Shown here piece by piece: positions 38,015 to 48,906 of a DNA stretch of 64,000 nucleotides. A program made the translations under genes and the position numbers. The DNA lies in NCBI RefSeq assembly GCF_037102585.1, contig NW_027043821.1, forward strand, positions 496,001 to 560,000, read 5' to 3'. Each line of letters begins with the position of its first letter. The stretch's first letter is position 1. The stretch comes from Saccharomycopsis crataegensis (lineage: Eukaryota > Ascomycota > Saccharomycetes > Ascoideales > Saccharomycopsidaceae). Under the pieces are notes generated by a model that saw only the letters and a program-made list of their open reading frames with translations, was not told where the DNA came from and made no database searches.

Positions 38015-39487
38015 TTATATAACTAACTTTATTTTATTAACTAAAGCTTTCTTTTTAAATTGATCCCTAGCCAATGATCTGGTGTGTTTCATAAATGCGT
38101 CCAAAGAAAGCTTTCCTTTATCATGAAGCTCTGCCAAACAATAAATTGTATCATCTATGGCTTTGATTTCGGCAACCAACTTATAAAGCTGATTATAAAC
38201 AGTAGTTTCCGCGCACACGATATCATCAACTTCAGGTTCTTTAAATTCTTCTGCTTCTTCAATAACCTTATTGACTTCTTCAATTTTGGATTTTAAAACA
38301 TTTTGGTTTTGATTTATATCATTTATGTAGCCACTGAGAGTAGCCTTCTCATACTGTATTATGGATTCAAAGTGATTTATTACCTGGTTTATCTCGTTTA
38401 GTCTTGTGTCTTGTGAAATAAAATATGGCTCAATTTCTGATTTTGCAATACTTGATAGGGTGTGATGAATTTTATCCTTTAATTGTTCCGTATGATCATC
38501 GCTACCATTTTGAGCTAGGGTGGAATCACTATCCATCAAGTCTATCAGACTTGGCTGAGCTTGACTTTGTACAGTAGCTTGTACTTTAGGATTTGGTGGA
38601 ATTGTGATTTGTACTTGGGGAATTGGGGGAACTGGACGATAATATTGTTGCCCTTGCTTTTGCCCTTGCTGTTGCTGAGGACCGGCCTCCGGCATATTAG
38701 TCAAATATCCCAGATTTTGCGATGGTGTTGCAAGGCTATATGAGGTAGAGTGTAAGTCTAATTTTGACAAGCTTGATGTGATATCTTTGGATATGGTTGG
38801 GACTTTTGGCGGTTTAGCTGGTAAAGGAGGGGCACCAATGGAATTCGAAGTGTACTGTGGCGTCAATGGTGTCTGTCGCGCCTGCTGATTTTGGTAATAT
38901 TCTGGTGAGCTCTGTACTACTGATGGGACTACCTGCTTTGCTTTCCCATATACTGGTAACTCTCTGTTAAAACACTCGGACAACAAATTGCAAGTCTTTA
39001 TTAAATTATGACTTGGATCTGATCCTTTCCAACCACTCAAGTACGGATTGTAGAATCTTCCATTACTGTCAATGAAGTTTCCCGGGTGAATGACCATGTC
39101 ATTTGTTGGAATGACGTATATTATTGGGGGAGCATCAGGATATTGTTTTGGAACCCAAATCTCGATGGGGATTCGATAGATTGTACCATTATAAGTGCAA
39201 GGAATTGTCCCAAATAACGATAATAGAAGATCCTGTGATCCATTATCATTGATATATATCTTTGTTCTAACTTTCAAAGAGGCAAAGGACTGCAAAGTAA
39301 TTGCCACATCTTGGTACGTAAATTGTGGATTCTTATATTCCTTCACATGCGTTAGTACCACGAAGGGGCGTAGACGAAGAGAAGAAGAAGAAGAAGAAGA
39401 ATAGAATAGAGATCAGACTCAATAGCTTACCGGTTGTAATACTTTATATAGCCATTGTAACCATTCTTTGGGTAGTTGATTCACCAT
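38015..39487 (-). CDS. STP22: ESCRT-I subunit Stp22/Vps23 (Tsg101), one intron
   Basis: 460 aa from exons 39487-39431 and 39340-38015. Exon 1 supplies the first UEV helix, LPKEWLQWLYKVLQP, equivalent to VVNWLFKVIQP of S. cerevisiae Vps23. The UEV domain continues to ~residue 160 (RTKIYINDNGSQDLLLSLFG, PIEIWVPKQYPDAPPIIYVI). Then come a Pro/Gln-rich linker, a coiled coil (~300-400) and the steadiness box (CLAELHDKGKLSLDAFMKHT, RDQFKKKALVNKI). The UEV binds ubiquitin on endosomal cargo. Without splicing the protein would lack the first helix. Confidence 0.95.
39341..39430 (-). other. STP22: STP22 intron, 90 nt
   Basis: GTAAGC donor (less common than GTATGT here), exact TACTAAC branch and a GTGAAG acceptor 10 nt on. 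Phase 0. It contains an in-intron TTC repeat. Confidence 0.9.
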
Positions 39488-39961
39488 CTTTGTCTTCTAT
39501 TCGACCGTATTCACAGACGGCTGTGTTTTAATTTTGTTTCGATCTCCCTTTATTACTTTTATAGCTTACGGATTATGTAAGCAACACCCTTTTATTATTA
39601 CTCAACAACAATGTTCAATAAAAACTTGAGCTACACATCCTTTGAAAAGTAATAATCAGAATTGCATAAATACATTATAATATTTAGTGAAAAAAAAAAT
39701 AAAGCCATAATGGATGATATAAAAAAAATATAACTTGTAAAAAAATGATTTTGAGGTTATAATACCCAAAAGACAGTAAATAAAGAAAAAAAAAAAATGA
39801 AAATTAACCATGACAGAAATATGAAAAAAAAATAGTGGTTCAGAAACTATAGATATACAGAGGCATCAGATGGTAGCAAGTAGTCAACGATCAAATATCT
39901 ACGACTAATACGAAAAGTTACCAATCAAGGGTGAAGTTTAGAACATTGCATAACCAATCAA
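39488..39961. other. Intergenic region STP22 promoter/NOP56 3' flank
   Basis: 474 bp, A-rich, several A8-A12 tracts. No gene. Confidence 0.5.
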
Positions 39962-41512
39962 TTAATCAGATTTGCTCTTCTTTTTGTCTTTTTTGTCTTT
40001 TTTTTCCTTTTTGTCCTTCTTTTCTTTCTTTTCTTTCTTTTCCTTCTTTTCCTTCTTGTCCTTCTTGTCCTTCTTTTCCTTCTTTTCCTTCTTGTCCTTC
40101 TTGTCCTTCTTTTCCTTCTTTTCTTCAGCATCAGAAGCATCACCACTTACGGTAACTTCAGCAGCGGTAGCATCTTCCATTTCAGCATCACTGTCATCAC
40201 CATCAATGTTAGACAATTTGATAGCTTCGCTCATAGCGTCAACATTCTTTATTGGGGCCTTACCAGTGTCGTAAAATTCTAAACGTTCTTCCACTTGTTT
40301 CTTCAAGACTTTACCAAAGTTATTAGTTGGGTTGTCAGAGTAGTTATCAATTCTGGAAGCAATAGAACACTTGTTAGCCAAGTATCTAGAAATTCTACCC
40401 TTATTCTTAGCACTAGCCTTACCGATGAAACCAGAGTGGTAGATCAAACCATATTTAGGAGTGTTACCCTTAGTTTTCAAAGCTCTGAACAAGGCCTTTT
40501 CAGCACCCAAGATTTGGACAGTAGAAGCAGCTTGCTTGGACAAGTTAGTCAAAGAACCAGCGTGAGAGATCAATCTAGCACCAATAACTTCACCAATCAA
40601 TTCAGACAAGTTTGGAGCAACAGTGTGCATCTTTTCAGTCAAGTAAGAGTATAATTGTTTACGGTAGTCAGAAATGTTAATCACACGTTCAGCAAAGGTC
40701 ATAACATTTTCCATATCTTGTTCAGAAATGTCTTGACCCATGGAGATTCTGGCAGCATCAATAACTTGTTGAGCAACACCAGAGTCATCATCAAGAATAG
40801 CGGTTATGTCGTGTAATGATTCATCATTGATAGAAGATTTGTCCCTAATGAAAAAAATCAACTTGGCAAATTTGTAGTTTTCTGGGACAATCTTTGCCAA
40901 TTCTGGGAAGTGCCACCCGTACCATTCCTTAGTTCTCATGGCAAAAGTGTTAATATCTTTGTCTAATTGATCCAAAAGAGCAATAGCTTGGATAATATGA
41001 TTGTCATTCTTTTGAACAGAGAACTTAACCTTAGCTCTAGAGTAAGCGTGACCCAAACCTAATTGAGCTCTTTCAATATCACCTTCTTGTAAGTTCTTCA
41101 ACAACTTGAAAGAGTGTAATCTGACACCTCTTAACAAATCTTGAACGAGGTCGTTTGAAATACAGTCAATAAAGCTGAAGTTTTCCTTGATGGATGGACC
41201 CAAGTTCTTGTCTGAAATACCCAATGCAACTTGTGTCTTTTTGGAGGCCTTTGGAATGTTTAATTCAATAACGGACTTCAAGTAGTCGGAAACCAAACCT
41301 TCAGAGATATCGTTGGCATTTTCCAAAGCTTGAGCAGCACCCTTGAATGGGGCAAAAGAAACCAATTCAACCATCTTGGAGAATTTGCCCAAGTCATTGA
41401 ATTGTTTTTGGACTTCCTTCAAATCAGAGCTCACATCATCAGGTTGGACCTTAACCTTGAAGATCGCATACCCAGTAGGTTCTTCAAAAAGAAGATAGTC
41501 AATCTTAGCCAT
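39962..41512 (-). CDS. NOP56: Box C/D snoRNP core protein Nop56
   Basis: 516 aa. Near-identical family blocks: LLFEEPTGYAIFKVK, GAAQALENANDISEGLVSD, RGVRLHSFKLLKNLQEGD, GLGHAYSRAKVKFSVQKNDN, IGEVIGARLISHAGSLTNLS, ILGAEKALFRALKTKGNTPK and RISRYLANKCSIASRIDNYS. Nop56 joins Nop58, Nop1 and Snu13 to guide rRNA 2'-O-methylation in the nucleolus. The C-terminus is a ~70-residue run of KKD/KKE repeats, normal for Nop56/58 though longer than usual. A solo LTR lies 235 bp upstream of the start. Confidence 0.97.
   Translation of the reverse strand: MAKIDYLLFEEPTGYAIFKVKVQPDDVSSDLKEVQKQFNDLGKFSKMVELVSFAPFKGAAQALENANDISEGLVSDYLKSVIELNIPKASKKTQVALGISDKNLGPSIKENFSFIDCISNDLVQDLLRGVRLHSFKLLKNLQEGDIERAQLGLGHAYSRAKVKFSVQKNDNHIIQAIALLDQLDKDINTFAMRTKEWYGWHFPELAKIVPENYKFAKLIFFIRDKSSINDESLHDITAILDDDSGVAQQVIDAARISMGQDISEQDMENVMTFAERVINISDYRKQLYSYLTEKMHTVAPNLSELIGEVIGARLISHAGSLTNLSKQAASTVQILGAEKALFRALKTKGNTPKYGLIYHSGFIGKASAKNKGRISRYLANKCSIASRIDNYSDNPTNNFGKVLKKQVEERLEFYDTGKAPIKNVDAMSEAIKLSNIDGDDSDAEMEDATAAEVTVSGDASDAEEKKEKKDKKDKKEKKEKKDKKDKKEKKEKKEKKEKKDKKEKKDKKDKKKSKSD
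39965..40123 (-). repeat. Lys/Asp/Glu codon repeat in NOP56 tail
   Basis: TCCTTCTT-type repeats on the plus strand encoding KKEKKDKKDK units. DNA-level repetitiveness predicts length variation between strains. Confidence 0.85.
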
Positions 41513-41742
41513 TTTTTATTTATTGATATAAGAGTGAACAATTCTTCAATATATCCAAACTTTAAGAGATGGGTTGGTGAAATTTTTTTTTTTTTCCGCA
41601 CACACAGCATTACTGCTCTTCTCAAAAAAAAAATTTTCCTTGCTCAGGGCTCGCAATTACACCCAAACATTATACGCGATGCAATGCATTTTCGGTGTAA
41701 GGATGTTATCCCTCCAACATGACTAACGAGATATTGGCTGGG

Positions 41743-42121
41743 TATCTTTGTTGGAGCCGCCTGTTGTCCAGGACAACTGCAGACTGTTGTACTTCACCGG
41801 AAGAATAGAAGGATCAGACTGATTGTCCATTACAGGTAACAGAGGTTGAGGTCAGTAAGTAGTCGTATATGAGATGTTTTAACTTCAATAAATCGTTAAA
41901 TCCTTCTACAGATTGAGCTAGACTGTAGTATGATACGATCCTTAAATAATAAACTACCTTCCATGATAAGTGGAAGCTCCTTTGATATTCCTATAAGTGA
42001 ATATTCTATAAATAGGAGTATCATATCCAGAATCAAGGTTATTACTCTTGTAAGAGATTTACAAGTTAGCAGTTCCAGCCTCGCTTCACGTCATTCGTCA
42101 ATGGGTGGGTGAACAATATCT
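41743..42121. mobile_element. Solo LTR of an LTR retrotransposon with target-site duplication
   Basis: Body 41748-42116 (369 bp) begins TTGTTGG and ends GAACAA, so the ends are inverted (TTGTT/AACAA). It is flanked on both sides by TATCT (41743-41747 and 42117-42121), the 5-bp duplication expected of an integrase. Inside is a TATA-like CTATAAATAGGAG near 42006. There are no coding remains, so it is a solo LTR fossil. The intact duplication suggests it is fairly young. Family (Ty1/copia or Ty3) cannot be told from one LTR. Confidence 0.72.
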
Positions 42122-44036
42122 TAGTAATCCGTCGATGACTAAGCGAACCAACCTACCACAGGTGTGGTGGTGTCAACAATCTTGATAGTCGCCCCAGTAG
42201 TAAATAACCCGGTTCTAAAAGGGAATATATATTTATATAAATAAATCATGGCACAACTATTCGCTCTTAACTACTAACTTTTTTCTTCTTATTTCCTTGA
42301 ATAGTAAGTAATTTTTATGCTATAATAACAACAAAATTTCTTTAATCCTAGCATATTTTTTTAAGTATTTTCAATTAATTTACGAAAATCTATCAAAATC
42401 TTTCAAGTTACCTTTCCCATCTTAAAACCAGGGAATTTCTCATACAGAAAATATCCGCACTCTATTTTATCTTCAGAATGTTGATATCAACCTAGTATAA
42501 GGAACACAAGCCATGCTTGGCACAATAAAGTCTTATCTTTTTGCATGCAACTCCATCATTTTTTACAATCAGTGTCTCAATTCGCACAATTGAACTGCTA
42601 TTTCTCTCAATGAACTGAGCGGCTTGATCCAGTACTCCATTTCTTTCTTTATATTGTTTCAATTATGGGCCACTCGACGCCGTGGAAGTTGATGTGCAAG
42701 GGGAATTTAACTAAGCTAAGAGCATCTCGGGCTCTAATATTTATCTAGATCAAGGAAAACCAGGCTGCGATTAAATATTCATTTTTTTGAACGTTAGCCA
42801 GTCAAGAAATTTTTTTCTTCTTTCCGTTCATGACTTTAAAATGAGATTGCTATAATTTGGACTACTACAAGATCAATAACAACTGATTCTAATATAATTG
42901 CATACTTGTAGGATAAACATTAAAACTTAAATTCCTATATATAGTGTTGGGGAACTCCCTTGAATAGTTGGACTGTGATTATATGATGCCGGCTTCTTTC
43001 AACGCTCCTTAGAAAACTGGACATTAATACCCCAAAAAAAAAAGAAGAAACACAGCATGAAAACTACACACAAACAACAAGAAAAATAGACACCTGAAAA
43101 GCAGAAAATTCTTGGAAAACTTCAAAAATAAAATAGAATTTCTATTAATAGATTTTATAAATATCAATGTGTAAATAGCAAGTACAACATACTAACAGTA
43201 TGACTATTATTGTTATTATTACTATGAATAGAAACACACGGAATAAGTGTAGTGATTATATCCATCATTCGCGCGCAGTACTTAGCTAATTATAGCGGAG
43301 AATTGCATTTCTTTTTAAAAAAGCCCATCATTCTGACGTGACAGGTGAAATCATTGATTGTCGTTGGTCAGAACTTTAGTACTGCTGGCCGGGTCTGATG
43401 GGCTGCGTCTATGAAACATGCTATATGCAGATCGCTGAGGAAACCGCATTCTCCTCGTGTTCTGAGCCGCAAAAGGCGCTCCCATAATACTAGAGATTCC
43501 ATCCCTGATATGCTATCAAAAAATTGATATTGAATATATTATCAAAAGAAAACTATATATATAGGATTTGTGGTATCTTTTTTCGTGGAAAAAAAATATT
43601 TTCTGAGAAACATTACAGGGCTTTGATTACAAAGTTCGCATAGTTGCAAAAAAGTGAAACTACCATAAAAAAAGCTGCAGCTGCAACTAATAACATTACC
43701 CAAAACTCATTAGTGAACTCTGCATCTTCAGCACGAATCAAATTCTAGGAGAATCTGCAAATTAGCTTTAGCGATTTTCTGAGTTACCATAAGTTTGAAG
43801 TTATTTAACTAAGCCAAAAGGCGACTCCTTATCCGTTCTCATAACTGGCACATTCCCCTTACCAAAAAATTAGTGCACATTTCAGATATCCCCCGAATTT
43901 CTTTTATATATTTAAAATATTTCCTTTTTCAATAAGCCATTACTTTTTGCTTTCTTCTGATCTTCACATATTATCATATCTCAGCTTTCTCCAAATTACC
44001 AGTATTCGTTATTATTATCACAATAACCATACCAAG
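42122..44036. promoter_or_regulatory. Long upstream region of the PCL-type cyclin
   Basis: 1.9 kb without a supported gene. Holds a TACTAAC (42272-42278) followed by a pyrimidine run and AG at 42304, a TGAAACA pheromone-response-like site at 43412, a TGACGTGA near 43335, and a C/G-rich patch at 43380-43490. Confidence 0.5.
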
Positions 44037-45440
44037 ATGTCCAATAAAGAAGCACTTGACATCTTTATTAGAAAACATGTCACCACTGAAATGGTTGACT
44101 ACTTGGTCACCACAACTCAATCAATAATAAAGGTGAAAACCCTTGAGGATGATGAGCTGAAATACCCTTCGCCTCCAGCATCCCCTGAATCGGAAAGGAA
44201 GAAGACAATATCATTGAAATCATTTATTATCAATTTGATCAGATACTCAAACGTCCAAGTTCCAACATTGATGACCACTTTAGTTTATCTCAACAGATTG
44301 AAAGAAATCTTGCCATCAGATCAAATATATGGGATTGCTACTACTCATCATAGAATATTTGTTGGATGTTTGATCCTTACTGCCAAATATGTGAATGATT
44401 CTTCACCATTAAACAAACACTGGGCCAGATATTCTAGTGGATTATTATCAGTAAAAGAATTGAATGTCATTGAAGTCGAAGTATTAAGCTACTTGGATTG
44501 GGATTTGGCAATCACCCAAGATGATTTATACGATTCTTTTGCACCATTCTTAGCTCCAATAAAGGCCAAATTAAGAATGAAGGAAGAAGAAGAATCATTA
44601 AAGAAACAACAAAAACAAGAACAGTTAAAACTCTCCTCTTTGGCTAAACCAAACTTCAAATCTCTCAAGCACAGTGCATCAATTACATCTATCAAAAAAA
44701 TGTTGTGTCCACCATCTGCTAGCTCCGCTAGCTATTCAGACAGCTCTATTTCTCCAGCTGGATCTAGTCTTTCTCAATCACTTTCTAACAACTCATCACT
44801 TTCTTCATTGTCTTCTCCAATCAAGAACAGTACCAATACCAATAAGAATAGCAACTACTCGGTGCCATCCTTGACTAACTCTGCCTCAACATACCAATCT
44901 AATTCCAACTCTTCTTCCACTTACTCATTGAATAACTCATCCACAAGCTCGCTTACAAAGAAGATGATCGAGGATGATTTCAGTTTTGTTGAGCCACCAA
45001 GCAAGGCCGCTACAGCCTCAGGAGCTTATTCCCCTATGTCTGCTTACTTGAGCTCCGGTAATAACGAAGGAATCAAACCAGCGTCACTTTTTGCCTCCCC
45101 AAAGAACTTATTGGCAAGAATTACATCTCGTGGATCACCAAAGGCCAATGGATCGCCACAACTTTACCGTATTTCATCAAACTCATCTTTGCGCAGTAAT
45201 AGCAGCGCTGCAAATAAAATGATGTCACCTTTGACTAGTTTTAAGTCAAAAATGAAGAAATTCAATGGTGGTTCCAAGTTGACACATGCCGAAACCAATC
45301 AAGGAGATTTTGGTTCCATTAAGTGTCTATCGCAACCACCAACCATTCATAAGAAAATCAAAGTATCCGTTAGTTCTGATAACTTGAGACATTTTAACAC
45401 TGGTAGTCAACATAATCCAACCATTAGATCTAATGCTTGA
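44037..45440 (+). CDS. Pcl1/2-type cyclin of the Pho85 kinase
   Basis: 467 aa from MSNKEALDIFIRKHVT. Cyclin box at ~60-190: LKSFIINLIRYSNVQVPTLM, TTLVYLNRLKEILPS, HHRIFVGCLILTAKYVNDSS, NKHWARYSSGLLSVKELN and EVEVLSYLDWDLAIT. This is the PCL signature, closest to the G1 Pcl1/Pcl2/Pcl9 group. The 280-residue tail is Ser/Asn/Thr-rich and likely phosphorylated. An earlier in-frame start at 43947 (non-ATG) would extend into the leader. The unusually long upstream region suits a tightly regulated G1 or morphogenesis gene. One CTG (codon ~42, DDE-KYPSPP) lies in a Ser/Pro context. Confidence 0.87.
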   Translation: MSNKEALDIFIRKHVTTEMVDYLVTTTQSIIKVKTLEDDELKYPSPPASPESERKKTISLKSFIINLIRYSNVQVPTLMTTLVYLNRLKEILPSDQIYGIATTHHRIFVGCLILTAKYVNDSSPLNKHWARYSSGLLSVKELNVIEVEVLSYLDWDLAITQDDLYDSFAPFLAPIKAKLRMKEEEESLKKQQKQEQLKLSSLAKPNFKSLKHSASITSIKKMLCPPSASSASYSDSSISPAGSSLSQSLSNNSSLSSLSSPIKNSTNTNKNSNYSVPSLTNSASTYQSNSNSSSTYSLNNSSTSSLTKKMIEDDFSFVEPPSKAATASGAYSPMSAYLSSGNNEGIKPASLFASPKNLLARITSRGSPKANGSPQLYRISSNSSLRSNSSAANKMMSPLTSFKSKMKKFNGGSKLTHAETNQGDFGSIKCLSQPPTIHKKIKVSVSSDNLRHFNTGSQHNPTIRSNA

Positions 45441-47283
45441 ATCTTAATATTTCTATACCAGCTATTCAACATCAACACACATTAGTGTGACCTCTAATTT
45501 TCAATTCTTCGCTCTATCTGAGCTTGTCTATTTCTCATTCTATGTTACGAATCCAAGCTAATCTAGTCTTTTGGCGCTTGTTTATTTATTATTATTATTA
45601 TTGTTTTCATATGGTTTTTAACTGATTATTTATTGTTATTTTCAACGTTTTCAATTCTTGTCAAGAAAGCCACGCTTTCTATTCTATTTTAACCAATATT
45701 ATTATTTTCAATGACATTTTGACTTTCTCAAAGGAAGCACATAATCTGTGTTTTCCTTTTATTTAATCCTGCAATGAATCAAAATTTCTGGGTTTATTTA
45801 TTACTTTGGTTTTCATCACTTTTTCATCATTCTTTTTATTGCATTTTTTTTTGTTTAAAAACACACCTTAATCTCTAACTAGCATAATCATTAAATTTTA
45901 CATAACTAATTTTCCGATAATTCATGTATTCATTAAAAGTTCAAATAGCTAAGCTCACGAGAGTATCAAGGGGATTAGATGTGTTCATCTCTCTTGCAGT
46001 CTCCATTACCAGAGCCCAGCAATTTGGAGTTTATCAAGCTCCCACATGTTTCGCCTGCACAGATTGGGTGATGCTCATCTTTGATGCTGCAGCCTAATGC
46101 CAGGTGCATCACCTATACAGTGATGAAAGTCATAATTGCATCATATTTGGTCAGAAAATCTGCTATTAAATAAGTTTCAAAAAAAGATGGTGACAGGCTT
46201 TAAGCTTCATGTTGCAACAGGTTTGGCGCACAATTACAATTCCGTTTTGGGATTCATGCATTAGTTCCTAATCTTATCTTTTGGACCGGTTCAGAGACGA
46301 CGAGTTTTATGTTGTGTGATTGTTAAGAAACAAAACAGTACTTAACCTTTTTCTAGGTTATAAACTTGAGGGCTTTTTTTTTTTCCAAGAAATCTACAGA
46401 TTTGTCTACAAAGCTCCCGTCCTATTCCCAATATTTGGGATAACATCTAGTCAGTTAACCACAATGATACAATAATTTTCGTCCGATACTTACATATAAC
46501 AACAATAGCTTCCCGGCCATATATATATATATCATTAATATTTGCGATTGAGCATCACTTGTGCCAAATAGTGGCTACGAATTTATATCTTAGAAGCAGA
46601 GATACAATGACTAAATTGAGACAGCTTGTTTTCTATTTTAATTTGAATAAATACTCTGTATCCTTCAAGTACATAATACAATAATAGTCATTATTATGTA
46701 ATTTTTGATTTCCATAGGTAAAGTGAATAATGAAAACAAAAGAAAGTCGAAAAAAGAAGAGAAAAAAAAAGAAAACTAAAAACAATGCAAAACAAAACAG
46801 AGCAAATAATGATAATGATGACAATTATAAGAAATGACGAAAAGTTGATATGAAGTCTTGATAGTACCCCCACTACCTATCGCCGAGTATGATGGTTGAG
46901 CAATCACTGATAGGTTGATCTGGAAAACCATTTTTGGGTTGGATAAATTTTATTTATTGAAGTTAAGATCAATTAGCTGGTCTCCATTTATTGATTCAGC
47001 TACCCAGTGTATACTGTAGGATTAATAGATCCATAAATAGTACATCGTTTCTTTCACAACTGGAGCTCTGCACGGGGTATATCTAAATATTAGATATTGG
47101 TGCTGATATCCGTAAAATAGTGCGTTTTTTGTGGTTCGGTATCCATTCAAGGAATTACTCTTCAGTGAAAGAGTATAATAAGTAGTTTGCTATTGGTTTA
47201 ATAAGATTATGATATCAAACTAGTGATACACCAGACATTATTAAAAAACAATAAGATTGTAGAAGACCAAAGATGCAACAGAA
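45441..47283. other. 1.84-kb convergent gene-free stretch
   Basis: 3' flanks of the PCL gene and the permease. The first part is very T-rich. A less AT-rich island at 45955-46125 carries an 8-bp inverted repeat (46067-46074/46106-46113). No gene supported. Confidence 0.5.
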
Positions 47284-48906
47284 TCAAGAGAAAAATTCAA
47301 GAATTCTGTGTCTCCATTTTGGCCACCCTTTCAAATCATCGAGACGTTCGTTCAACTCCAATTCTTCTTCGGTCTCGAAATATCTATCAGTTTCAAAGTC
47401 CATCTCGGAACTTTTAACCCAACTGTCTCTTTTGTAAAACCACCAAATCAAGTATAAAAGTGGGAAGACCCCTAATTCAATATAGTTTTGGAAGAAGCTG
47501 GAGACATCCCAAGGGGCAAAACTGGACCAACCTTGCACTAAAACAATAAACGTAATGAAAACTACACAAAAGTAGTTACCCCATGGATAGGTCCAATTCT
47601 TGAATCTCAAATAATTCACTTTCCCTTGTTCTTTCAACCCACGACGGAATCTGAGAGCAGTGATGTTAATGGTCCACCAAGAGAGTTGATTAGAGACACC
47701 GACAATGGATTGTAACCAACTCCATAATGTACCGGCAGAAATAAAAGAAGAGCCAAAGCAAAGGCCACCAACAAACCAAGTAATAATCACAGAAACATAC
47801 GGAGCCTTGTAACGATTAGTCTTGGTAAGAAATTTTGGCAAGTATCCATCTGTACCCAAAGTATATAGCAAACGGGAGCCAGCGTATAAGGCATGGTTAC
47901 CAGCAGAGATCACCGATGTCAAAATCACAGCATTCATAAATGAACCAGCGGCTTTAGCACCAACCATTTGAAACACGATAGTGAATGGAGAGGTGATGAC
48001 TTTTCCGGTACTAAGATTAGGGTAATTGTAAGGAACGTTCATACCGATGAAAAAAACGGTCAACACATAGAAAAAAAGAATTCTCCAGAAGACAGTTTTG
48101 ATAACTTTTGGAGTATTACGGACAGGATTGACAGCTTCACCAGCGGTCAAAGTCAAAGATTCAGTACCACCATAAGCAAATGAGGCAGTGACGAACACTT
48201 TAGCAAAGCCTTTGAATCCATCAACCACAGGGGCCTCCCCAATAGACCAATACTTAAACCCAATATACTCATGAAGGTTGTTATGGCCAGCATTAACAAC
48301 AATGCTGATGATAAAGAAAATAAGAATGGCGATGATTTTCAATAAAGCAAGCCAGTATTCGGTCTCCCCATAAAATCTCACATGGAAGACATTGAGGCCA
48401 AGTAACACGACCCAAACGATCAAGGAGATCACCCAGTAATGGAAATCTGTCCAATAACTAAGGATAAGTTGCAATGCGGTCAAGTCAGATGCAACGGAGA
48501 CAGCATCATTGAACCAATAATTGGCAAGAATGGTAAATCCAAGAGACTCAGAACCAAAACGACGGGCATATGTACAGAAGGAACCACTAATTGGCATCAA
48601 TGTTGACATTTCACCGAGAGAAAGTAATGTGATATACACCACAACACCAATGAGAAGATAACATATAAGTAAAGAAACCGGCCCACCATTGGCCAAACTT
48701 TTACCAGTACCAAGGAACAATCCACTACCTATAGTTCCACCAATGGCAATCATGTTGATGTGTCTAGTGGACAAGGAACGGTTAAGGTTGTGGACAGTGC
48801 CCTTATTGATACTGAGGGATTCAGTATTGCAGAGCTCTTCATCGATATGTGATGATTTGGACCCGGTGTAGACTTCCTCAGTGAAGTTTGAAGGATAGTT
48901 TCTCAT
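47284..48906 (-). CDS. YAT-family amino-acid permease, probably basic amino acids
   Basis: 540 aa, about 12 membrane segments, plasma membrane. Family start: RHINMIAIGGTIGSGLFLGT, GGPVSLLICYLLIGVVVY, SLGEMSTLMPISGSFCTYAR and TESLTLTAGEAVNPVRNTP. Overall closest by eye to Can1/Lyp1/Alp1 (FIGMNVPYN, NAVILTSVISAGNHALYAGS, QGWSSFAPWD), so lysine/arginine is likely, but the TM3/TM6 residues I see do not settle the substrate. The acidic N- and C-tails (LCNTESL, ETEEELELNERL) suit ubiquitin-regulated permeases. Reading all 540 codons I found no CTG. Confidence 0.9.
   Translation of the reverse strand: MRNYPSNFTEEVYTGSKSSHIDEELCNTESLSINKGTVHNLNRSLSTRHINMIAIGGTIGSGLFLGTGKSLANGGPVSLLICYLLIGVVVYITLLSLGEMSTLMPISGSFCTYARRFGSESLGFTILANYWFNDAVSVASDLTALQLILSYWTDFHYWVISLIVWVVLLGLNVFHVRFYGETEYWLALLKIIAILIFFIISIVVNAGHNNLHEYIGFKYWSIGEAPVVDGFKGFAKVFVTASFAYGGTESLTLTAGEAVNPVRNTPKVIKTVFWRILFFYVLTVFFIGMNVPYNYPNLSTGKVITSPFTIVFQMVGAKAAGSFMNAVILTSVISAGNHALYAGSRLLYTLGTDGYLPKFLTKTNRYKAPYVSVIITWFVGGLCFGSSFISAGTLWSWLQSIVGVSNQLSWWTINITALRFRRGLKEQGKVNYLRFKNWTYPWGNYFCVVFITFIVLVQGWSSFAPWDVSSFFQNYIELGVFPLLYLIWWFYKRDSWVKSSEMDFETDRYFETEEELELNERLDDLKGWPKWRHRILEFFS

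Noticed and set aside
41749-42115. Alternative TG...CA borders for the LTR
   Set aside because: A canonical TG...CA reading leaves no matching flanking duplication, whereas TTGTT...AACAA borders leave TATCT on both sides.
42165-42304. A second LTR-like segment with TATATTTATATAAAT
   Set aside because: No paired termini or target duplication found; treated as spacer with an orphan splice signal.
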